Assembly: GCA_016200675.1 (NCBI GenBank)
Contig: JACQEH010000070.1
Span: forward strand, 1 to 5,366
DNA: 5,366 nucleotides
Source: Chloroflexota bacterium
GTDB lineage: Bacteria; Chloroflexota; Limnocylindria; Limnocylindrales; CSP1-4
Reading direction: 5' to 3'
In this document: positions 1 through 5,366 of the stretch, piece by piece
How the letters are laid out: each line of letters opens with the position of its first letter
How positions within the stretch are numbered: the first letter of the stretch is position 1
The notes under the pieces: generated by a model
Told to the model about the DNA's origin: nothing
What the model saw: the letters and a program-made list of their open reading frames with translations, nothing else
Database searches by the model: none
Program-made: the position numbers and the translations under genes

Positions 1-1147
<1,147 letters not shown>

Positions 1148-1157
1148 TCCGCGTTCC

Positions 1158-1454
1158 TTACTTCACGGTGAGGGTGCCGCGCATCGCGGCCGGGTGGATG
1201 GAGCAGAAGAACGTGTACGTACCGGCCTTGAGCGGCTTGTACGCGTACGTCGTGGAGCCCCCGCCGTCGATCGGATCCTGCTTGTCCGCGATGGCGCCGC
1301 TCGCGTCCTTGATCTCGACGTTGTGGGTCACCCCGGCCGGGTCGTTGTTCATGAGCGTGATCGCGAACGGGGCGTCGGCGGCGACCTCGAGCCCGGCCTG
1401 GTCGAACTTGATGTCCTTGGCGGTCAGCTTCAGGACCGTCCCGCTTGGGATCGG
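1158..1454 (-). other. Fused type 1 copper (cupredoxin) domain of CoxB
   Basis: Residues about 272-369 of CoxB form a second small beta-rich domain, separate from the CuA domain. H315 (in THNVEI) and the terminal C355-x2-H358-x3-M362 have the ligand order of plastocyanin/amicyanin-type blue copper sites. The 40-residue gap between the first His and the Cys is in the range for such proteins. Ligand codons were checked on the strand: H315 at 1325-1323, C355 at 1205-1203, H358 at 1196-1194, M362 at 1184-1182. The protein ends seven residues after Met, as expected for the last strand. The domain call is strong; bound copper and electron transfer are inference. Confidence 0.85.
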
Positions 1455-2267
1455 CGCCGGTGTCGCGTTGTTCTTCTCGATGAGGGCGTTGAGCCACGTG
1501 TCGTAGTCGGCCGAGGACAGGGCGATGACGTCGAAGAGCATCGTTCGGTGGCCGGTGCCGCACAGCTCGGCGCACTGGCCGCGGAAGATCTGGCCGGTGT
1601 CGCTGGCTTCGACCGTGAACTCGAACTTGTTCGTCACGCCCGGCACGACGTCGCGCTTGAACAGGAAGCGCGGGACATAGAAGGCGTGGATGACGTCGGG
1701 GCTGTCGAGGGTCACCTGGACGGACCGGCCCACGGGCACGGCCATGCCGCCCCGGCGCGTCGTCGGGTCGTAGGTCGGCGTCAGCTGCGTCGCGACTTTC
1801 TTACCGTTGGCATCCAGGTACTCGAACTGCCACTGGAACTGGCCGGCGATGGCGTGGACCCGGATGTCGGGCGTGGCGCTCACGTTGTCGACGTGGATCA
1901 GCGTCTGCCAGGAGATGACGAACAGGAAGAGGACGATGGCCGTCGGAATCACGGTCCAGATCACCTCGACCGTGTTGTTGCCGTGGGTCTGGACCGGCAG
2001 CTCGGTGTCGGTCGGCCGCCGCCGGTAGCGCAGGACGCTCCAGACGATGAGACCCTCGACGATGATGAAGATCGCGATCGCGAAGGCGAAGACGATGTTG
2101 TAGAGGCCCCGCGTCTCCTTCGCCTGGGTCGTCGCGGCGTTCGGCGGGTAGAGGCTGGAGCCCCAGCCGGTGAGGAAGACGGCGATCACGAGCGCGATCA
2201 GGATGACGACCACGGCGCCCGCGACGAGCACGTCGGACGGAGGCCGCTTCCTGGGGCTACTCGACAT
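1158..2267 (-). CDS. coxB: Cytochrome c oxidase subunit II with C-terminal blue-copper (cupredoxin) domain
   Basis: Electron-entry subunit of the oxidase, 369 aa, membrane-anchored with its copper domains outside. Order: hydrophobic signal or anchor segment (about 13-33, no lipobox Cys); two transmembrane helices (about 55-79 and 103-124), with the conserved Glu101 at the K-channel mouth (TVEVIWT); CuA cupredoxin domain (about 134-262) with GQFQW (142-146) and a complete CuA set, H194, C232, E234, C236, H240, M243; Pro-rich linker (about 268-276); second cupredoxin domain (about 277-369) with H315, C355, H358 and M362 as type 1 copper ligands. Classical caa3 enzymes have haem c (CXXCH) in this tail; no CXXCH occurs here. 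The frame stays open upstream to 2699, but that extension is Arg/Pro/Ala-rich and antisense to ctaG. ATG 2267 is chosen because GAGGA lies 7 nt upstream and the anchor begins right after it. First gene of the operon with ctaD. The function of the second copper site is inferred. Confidence 0.96.
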   Translation of the reverse strand: MSSSPRKRPPSDVLVAGAVVVILIALVIAVFLTGWGSSLYPPNAATTQAKETRGLYNIVFAFAIAIFIIVEGLIVWSVLRYRRRPTDTELPVQTHGNNTVEVIWTVIPTAIVLFLFVISWQTLIHVDNVSATPDIRVHAIAGQFQWQFEYLDANGKKVATQLTPTYDPTTRRGGMAVPVGRSVQVTLDSPDVIHAFYVPRFLFKRDVVPGVTNKFEFTVEASDTGQIFRGQCAELCGTGHRTMLFDVIALSSADYDTWLNALIEKNNATPAPIPSGTVLKLTAKDIKFDQAGLEVAADAPFAITLMNNDPAGVTHNVEIKDASGAIADKQDPIDGGGSTTYAYKPLKAGTYTFFCSIHPAAMRGTLTVK

Positions 2268-2273
2268 CGGCGA

Positions 2274-2278
2274 TCCTC
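2274..2278 (-). promoter_or_regulatory. Ribosome binding site of coxB
   Basis: GAGGA on the minus strand, 6-7 nt before ATG 2267. It decides the start: the frame is open for about 430 bp further upstream, but only this start gives a normal subunit II N-terminus. Confidence 0.6.
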
Positions 2279-2346
2279 GCGTGGGTGAAGGGTTGCGGAT
2301 GCCGGCGGAGTGGGACGACCCTCCGGCGGGGGCGCGGGCAAGACCA

Positions 2347-2363
2347 CCCGCGTGAGGCGCGGG
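2347..2363. repeat. Short inverted repeat in the coxB-ctaG divergent region
   Basis: CCCGCG (2347-2352) and CGCGGG (2358-2363) are perfect inverted copies around a 5-nt centre (TGAGG). It could be an operator for a dimeric regulator of both divergent units, or a hairpin in the coxB leader RNA. In DNA this GC-rich a 6-bp match may also be chance. Confidence 0.3.
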
Positions 2364-2381
2364 CCGGATGACATGATAACT

Positions 2382-2386
2382 GAGGG
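2382..2386 (+). promoter_or_regulatory. Ribosome binding site of ctaG
   Basis: GAGGG followed by a 9-nt gap to ATG 2396. It supports this start over the in-frame GTG at 2435, which has no comparable SD. Confidence 0.5.
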
Positions 2387-2395
2387 CCAAACGGC

Positions 2396-3493
2396 ATGCG
2401 GGTGCTCGTGCACGGTCCATGGGAACATGGCCACGTGTCCGTGACCCGGTCCTGTCGACGCCTGGCCGGAGTGCCGATCGTCGTCGCGACGGGTCTCGCT
2501 GCGGCCGGCCCGGTCCCGCCCACCAGTGGCCCGGTCCCGCCCGACGCGCCCAGCCTTGGCGGGCTGGTCCTCGGCTGGAGCTTCGAGCCGGTCGTGCTCC
2601 TGCCCCTGCTGGCGGTCGCGATCTGGTGGTGGCGCACGCTCGACGGCATCGACCGGGGCCATCCCGAGCACCCGGTTCCGAAGCGCCAGCGCTGGGCACT
2701 CGTGTTCGGGCTGGTCGCCATCGCCGTGGCCCTCCAGTCGGGCCTGGCCCGCTACGACACGACGCTCTTCTCCCTCCACATGGTCCAGCACCTCCTGCTG
2801 ACGATGGTCGCCCCGTCCCTCCTGGCCCTCGCGGCGCCGATCACCCAGCTCCTCCGCGCGTCCTCGCCCGGGACGCGCCAGCGGCTGATCCTGCCGGTCC
2901 TCCACAGCCGCGTGGTCCTGGTCATCGGCCACCCGATCCTGGCCTGGATCCTCTTCGCCGCCGTCATGTGGGGCAGCCACTTCTCGCCGCTCTTCAACGC
3001 CTCGCTCGAGGATCCGCTGGCGCACGACCTCGAGCACCTGGCCTACCTCACGGTCGGACTGCTGTTCTGGTGGCCGGTGGTCGGACTGGATCCCTCGCCA
3101 CACCGGATGGCATACCCGGCCCGCATCGGCTATGCCTTCCTGCAGATGCCCCTGAACTCGTTTCTGGCAATGGCCATCCTCTTCGCCGACGCGTCCCTCT
3201 ATCCCCATTACGCGACGCTCGGCGCGCCCTACGGTATCGATGCCCTGTCCGACCAGCGGCTCGCCGCCGGGATCATGTGGATCTTCGGCGACCTGGTGTT
3301 TCTGGTGTCGACGCTCATGCTCGTGGGCGCCTGGATGCGGAGCGAGACCCGCGCGAGCACGAGGCCGAGCGCCGAGCGCCGGGTCGACGCGGAGATGGCG
3401 TCGATCCGGGAACGGGAAGCCGCCCTTCGACTCCGTCGAGCGACGGGTGCCGGCGATCAGGCCGGACCGGCAGACTCCACGAGCGACCGGTAG
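2396..3493 (+). CDS. ctaG: Cytochrome c oxidase assembly protein CtaG (caa3_CtaG family)
   Basis: Polytopic membrane protein of 365 aa, of the Bacillus CtaG type (caa3_CtaG family), not the Cox11-type protein that shares the name. The family is needed to form active caa3 oxidase, probably in copper delivery or assembly. Visible: a hydrophobic N-terminal segment (about 23-38), then about seven membrane segments (61-79, 100-117, 128-152, 173-192, 213-231, 245-264, 293-314). Family-type His motifs are HMVQH (128-132), GSHFSPLF (193-200) and HDLEH (210-214), with a late MWIFGD (294-299). A charged Arg/Glu-rich tail (315-365) follows the last helix. ATG 2396 is backed by GAGGG; in-frame GTG 2435 is an alternative that would remove 13 His-rich residues. 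Divergent from coxB-ctaD, which fits a shared role. The last 37 bp overlap the convergent dehydratase gene, and no terminator hairpin is evident between them. Confidence 0.93.
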   Translation: MRVLVHGPWEHGHVSVTRSCRRLAGVPIVVATGLAAAGPVPPTSGPVPPDAPSLGGLVLGWSFEPVVLLPLLAVAIWWWRTLDGIDRGHPEHPVPKRQRWALVFGLVAIAVALQSGLARYDTTLFSLHMVQHLLLTMVAPSLLALAAPITQLLRASSPGTRQRLILPVLHSRVVLVIGHPILAWILFAAVMWGSHFSPLFNASLEDPLAHDLEHLAYLTVGLLFWWPVVGLDPSPHRMAYPARIGYAFLQMPLNSFLAMAILFADASLYPHYATLGAPYGIDALSDQRLAAGIMWIFGDLVFLVSTLMLVGAWMRSETRASTRPSAERRVDAEMASIREREAALRLRRATGAGDQAGPADSTSDR

Positions 3494-4494
3494 CGCGCCG
3501 GATCGACGTTGCCGCCGCTGACGACGGCGACCACGGTCCCGGTGAGATCGGCGAGGCCAAGCTCGGCGCCGTGGAACTCGACGGCCGCGATGGCCAGGGC
3601 GCCGGACGGCTCGACCACGAGGCGCGAGCGTTCGGCGGCCAGCCTCATGGCCCGCGCGATCTCGTCCTCGGCGACCGTCACGACGCCGTCCAGGAGGCGT
3701 GACAGGTGGGCGAACGGCCGCTTCCCGATGGCCTGCGTCCGCGTCCCGTCGGCGATGGTGCGGGCCGTGGCGGCACCGTCCCAGCGGACGATGTGGCCGG
3801 CGGCGAGGGATTCAGCGGCGTCCGCGGCAAGCTCCGGCTCGACGCCGATGATCCGGGCTCCCGGTCGGAGCGCATGGACGGCCGTCGCGACGCCGCTGGC
3901 CAGCCCCCCGCCCCCGATCGGGACGAGGACGAGGGCGAGGTCCGGGAGATCCTCGGCGATCTCGAGGCCGCAGGTGCCCTGGCCGGCGATCACCCGATCG
4001 TCGTCGTAGGGCGGGACCGGGACGAGGTCGCGCTCCTCTGCCAGGCGGGCGGCCATCGCCTCGCGCGCGCCGGATTCGACGCCGACCGTGACCACCTCGG
4101 CGCCGTCCGCTTCCACCCGCGATCGCTTCACGGCCGGGGCGTCCGATGGCATCACGATCGTTGCCCGGACGCCGAGGAGCCGGGCCGCCCGGGCCACGCC
4201 CTGGGCGTGGTTGCCGGACGAATGGGCCACGACCCCGCGGGCGCGTTCGGCGGCGTCGAGCTGGGCGATGGCGTTGTAGGCGCCCCGGATCTTGAAGGCC
4301 CCGATCGGCTGGAGCGACTCGGCCTTCAGGAGGATCCGCGGCGGGCCCGCGGCGTACTCCACGAGTGGCGTTCGAAGGGCGATGCCGTCGAGCCGGACCG
4401 CCGCCGCCCGGATGTCTTCGAGGGTCACCAGTGATGGCTCGCCGGCTACGGCCGGGGAGGGCGCCGCGCCCGGATCGAGCGCGACGAAGGTCAC
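3457..4494 (-). CDS. Threonine/serine dehydratase, PLP-dependent, without ACT domain
   Basis: Fold-type II PLP enzyme of the threonine ammonia-lyase/serine racemase group. It is expected to convert L-threonine to 2-oxobutanoate (or serine to pyruvate) plus ammonia in the cytoplasm. From GTG 4494 it is 345 aa. K68 in GAFKIRGA is the PLP lysine; SSGNHAQG (92-99) is the substrate carboxylate loop; AGQGT (170-174); GGGG (194-197) is the PLP-phosphate loop; EPSGA (295-299); SGGN (326-329) is near the PLP ring nitrogen. It ends without the C-terminal ACT-like domain of isoleucine-regulated IlvA, so it resembles short catabolic or unregulated enzymes (TdcB type). Serine racemase or hydroxyaspartate lyase activity cannot be excluded. 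GTG 4494 shares GTGA with the stop of the upstream dksA-like gene, suggesting coupled translation. GTG 4428 would drop a Pro/Ala-rich leader of 22 residues and start right before the conserved domain; both have weak SDs. The ilvA or tdcB symbol is left open. Confidence 0.9.
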   Translation of the reverse strand: MTFVALDPGAAPSPAVAGEPSLVTLEDIRAAAVRLDGIALRTPLVEYAAGPPRILLKAESLQPIGAFKIRGAYNAIAQLDAAERARGVVAHSSGNHAQGVARAARLLGVRATIVMPSDAPAVKRSRVEADGAEVVTVGVESGAREAMAARLAEERDLVPVPPYDDDRVIAGQGTCGLEIAEDLPDLALVLVPIGGGGLASGVATAVHALRPGARIIGVEPELAADAAESLAAGHIVRWDGAATARTIADGTRTQAIGKRPFAHLSRLLDGVVTVAEDEIARAMRLAAERSRLVVEPSGALAIAAVEFHGAELGLADLTGTVVAVVSGGNVDPARYRSLVESAGPA

Positions 4495-4829
4495 TTGCCG
4501 GCCATTCGCGCGCAGTCGATGCAGAGGGCGACCCAGGGGATCGCCTCGAGGCGCGCCGGCGCGATCTGCCGGCCGCAGGACAGGCAGGTCCCGAAGGTCC
4601 CGTCGGCGAGCCGGGCGAGGGCGTCGCCGACGAGGACGAGCTGGGCTCGCTCGTGATCGCGAAGCGCAAGGTCGCGCTGCTGCTCGAAGACGTGCGTCGC
4701 CGCCGCTGCCTGCGAGCCGTAGGTCATCTGCCCGGGGCCCTCGATCGGCTCCCCGAGGGACGCCAGAAGGCGAACTCGCTCGGCGACCAGGGCATCGCGG
4801 AAGGCCGTCAGGTCGGGGGAATCGTTCAC
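4491..4829 (-). CDS. DksA/TraR-family C4 zinc-finger protein
   Basis: Small protein of 112 aa. The N-terminal two-thirds (about 5-75) is helical and charged, as in the coiled-coil hairpin of DksA/TraR proteins. The C-terminus has a C4 zinc finger, C82-x2-C85 and C103-x2-C106, with the family-like CLSCGRQI and IPWVALCIDCA. DksA relatives insert the coiled coil into the RNA polymerase secondary channel and modulate initiation. The acidic DxxDxA tip of E. coli DksA is not seen here (the matching stretch near 38-46 is Ala-rich), so DksA-like regulation is not assured. The start is GTG 4829, with AGG 8 nt upstream. TAGGCT at 4841-4836 could alternatively be a -10 box of a leaderless transcript. 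It is the first gene of a unit with the dehydratase and overlaps it by 4 nt. Family call firm, target genes unknown. Confidence 0.88.
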   Translation of the reverse strand: MNDSPDLTAFRDALVAERVRLLASLGEPIEGPGQMTYGSQAAAATHVFEQQRDLALRDHERAQLVLVGDALARLADGTFGTCLSCGRQIAPARLEAIPWVALCIDCARMAGK

Positions 4830-4946
4830 GGTCGAAGCCTACCAGCGCCCGACCCGGCGGCGGCGCGCTATCCTCGCGGCAACGCCCCATGGGTGTCCGG
4901 CTCCGGCCGGCGCCCCAACCCCGATGACGTCCCGAGAGGGAGCCCG
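4830..4946. promoter_or_regulatory. Divergent gap between the dksA-like gene and the YHS gene
   Basis: 117 bp between two divergent starts, so both promoters should be here or very near. Plus strand: TATCCT at 4869-4874 is a possible -10 box, about 72 nt before the YHS start, with no convincing -35. Minus strand: TAGGCT (4841-4836) is 6 nt from GTG 4829, the spacing of a leaderless -10, also without a -35. Both are weak. Confidence 0.3.
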
Positions 4947-5113
4947 ATGCCAGAGACCGTCCACCAGCCCAGCACCGACCAGGCGATCGACCCCGTCTGC
5001 GGCGTGACCGTCGATCCCGAGGCGCGGCCGGAATCCACATCGACTACGACGGCCGGACGTTCTGGTTCTGCGGCAAGGGCTGCATGCTCGAGTTCCGCGA
5101 CGCGGTCGCGTCC
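4947..5113 (+). pseudogene. YHS-domain protein gene, frameshifted and truncated
   Basis: YHS domains are short Cys-rich metal-binding modules found in metal-handling proteins and P-type ATPases. ATG 4947 has a good SD (AGAGGGAG at 4935-4942). Its frame encodes the first half, IDPVCGVTVDPEA, with C18 of the DPVCG signature. That frame then becomes Ser/Thr/Arg-rich and stops at 5160-5162. The second half is intact in the -1 frame from about 5028: HIDYDGRTFWFCGKGC then MLEFRD, with its FCxxxC cysteines at 5069-5071 and 5081-5083. A single missing base (or two extra) between about 5018 and 5030 explains this. After EFRDAVASR neither frame continues like the family, which normally goes on to DPxRY/F, and IS-like sequence begins, so the 3' end also appears lost. 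A sequencing or assembly error could account for the frameshift, but not easily for the changed tail. Confidence 0.75.
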
Positions 5114-5114
5114 C

Positions 5115-5143
5115 GAATCTGCTGGAAAAGCGCTGACGGCAGA
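5115..5143. repeat. Possible terminal inverted repeat region of the IS
   Basis: Lies between the end of YHS similarity and the transposase stop, where an IS end is expected. It contains GAATCTGCTGGAAAAGCGCT, and TCTGC (5118-5122) pairs with GCAGA (5139-5143). The partner end is not in the window, so the call rests on position and appearance. Confidence 0.3.
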
Positions 5144-5163
5144 GACTCTCTGGCACGGGTAGG

Positions 5164-5366
5164 TTAGGCGATCTGCTCCTCCCTTTGCGGGGTAGAGCGG
5201 GCGGCGACGATGGCGGCGATCTGGTGGCGCTCGGGGAGGGTCAAGCCGAGGCCCCGACCGCCGGCGATGACGAGGTCCATGACCGCCCAGGCGAGCGTCA
5301 GACAGGAGGTCTCGCCCGGGAAGCGGCCGATGACCTTGGTCCGTCTCCGGACCTCCTCGAGCGACC
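5164..5366 (-). CDS. IS256-family (mutator) transposase, C-terminal fragment at window edge
   Basis: The last 66 residues of a transposase read from the right edge to TAA at 5166-5164. The segment VRRRTKVIGRFPGE followed by TSCLTLAWAVMDL is the conserved C-terminal block of IS256/mutator DDE transposases, where RRRTxVxGxFP follows the last catalytic region. The tail (to EEQIA) is hydrophilic and poorly conserved. The catalytic Asp/Asp/Glu residues lie outside the window, so it cannot be said whether the enzyme is whole. It points toward the broken YHS gene, with about 50 bp between its stop and the last YHS-like codon. Confidence 0.85.
   Translation of the reverse strand, partial: SLEEVRRRTKVIGRFPGETSCLTLAWAVMDLVIAGGRGLGLTLPERHQIAAIVAARSTPQREEQIA

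Larger units (their letters stand above)
2268..2395. promoter_or_regulatory. Divergent control region between coxB and ctaG
   Basis: 128 bp separate the two divergent starts, so promoters for the oxidase operon and for ctaG probably lie here. The only AT-rich patch is around 2371-2381. On the minus strand it contains TATCAT (2378-2373), a 5/6 match to a -10 box facing coxB, but no good -35 is seen at 17-18 bp. On the plus strand GATAAC (2375-2380) is too close to ctaG for a leadered promoter with its own SD, unless the start used is downstream. A perfect 6-bp inverted repeat, CCCGCG-N5-CGCGGG, lies at 2347-2363. Promoter positions are not certain. Confidence 0.4.
5114..5366 (-). mobile_element. 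Insertion sequence of the IS256/mutator type, one end only
   Basis: The transposase C-terminus at 5164-5366 on the minus strand and the roughly 50 bp after its stop look like the 3' end of an IS256-family element. Family similarity of the YHS gene stops at about 5113, which sets an approximate boundary. The stretch GAATCTGCTGGAAAAGCGCT (5115-5134) resembles in style the terminal repeats of such elements, but the opposite end is outside the window, so neither the inverted repeat nor a target duplication can be confirmed. Confidence 0.6.

Noticed and set aside
2268..2699. N-terminal extension of CoxB (open frame up to 2699)
   Set aside because: The added residues are Arg/Pro/Ala-rich, antisense to ctaG, and unlike any subunit II. 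ATG 2267 has a proper SD.
2198..3208. A 336-residue minus-strand open frame
   Set aside because: Antisense shadow of ctaG with Arg/Asp/Gln-rich composition.
2419..3702. A 427-residue plus-strand open frame in another frame of ctaG
   Set aside because: Arg/Pro/Ala-rich with no hydrophobic pattern, while the frame at 2396 shows clear CtaG membrane helices and His motifs.
5015..5035. Programmed frameshift in the YHS gene
   Set aside because: No slippery heptamer, no internal SD and no clear downstream structure; a plain indel or assembly error is simpler.
4495..5040. Upstream extension of the dehydratase frame to 5040
   Set aside because: It covers the dksA-like gene in another frame and is Arg/Pro-rich. 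The conserved domain begins near 4428.

Overview
This is a GC-rich (roughly two-thirds G+C by eye) bacterial chromosomal segment, probably from an uncultivated soil or freshwater lineage. The gene content (an aa3-type oxidase operon with a cupredoxin-tailed subunit II and a seven-helix CtaG), the GTG starts and the sequence flavour suggest Chloroflexota (Limnocylindria-like). This placement is inference from style; no marker gene in the window settles it.

Layout. (1) Positions 1-2267, minus strand: a terminal-oxidase operon read right to left. coxB (subunit II, 369 aa) is followed after 10 bp by ctaD (subunit I), which runs off the left edge after 382 residues. (2) Positions 2268-2395: a 128-bp divergent control region. 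(3) Positions 2396-3493, plus strand: ctaG, an assembly factor for this kind of oxidase. (4) Positions 3457-4829, minus strand: a two-gene unit of a DksA/TraR-type zinc-finger protein and a PLP-dependent threonine/serine dehydratase, joined by a GTGA start/stop overlap. The dehydratase converges on ctaG with a 37-bp tail overlap. (5) Positions 4830-4946: a short divergent gap. (6) Positions 4947 to about 5113, plus strand: a broken YHS-domain gene, with its two metal-binding halves in different frames and its 3' end replaced by other sequence. (7) About 5114-5366: the end of an insertion sequence, with the C-terminus of an IS256/mutator-family transposase on the minus strand.

How the genes work together. 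CoxB carries a complete binuclear CuA site plus a second C-terminal cupredoxin domain with an apparently complete type 1 (blue) copper site (H315, C355, H358, M362). There is no CXXCH haem c motif. This looks like a caa3-type design in which the tethered cytochrome c is replaced by a tethered blue copper protein that could feed electrons to CuA. CtaD lacks the usual proton-gating glutamate and has the YSHPxVY motif of type A2 haem-copper oxidases, the class that includes the classical caa3 enzymes. CtaG fits as the membrane factor for maturing the oxidase. The fused blue-copper subunit II with its A2-type subunit I is the most interesting system here. The second point of interest is the decay of the YHS gene beside the IS element.
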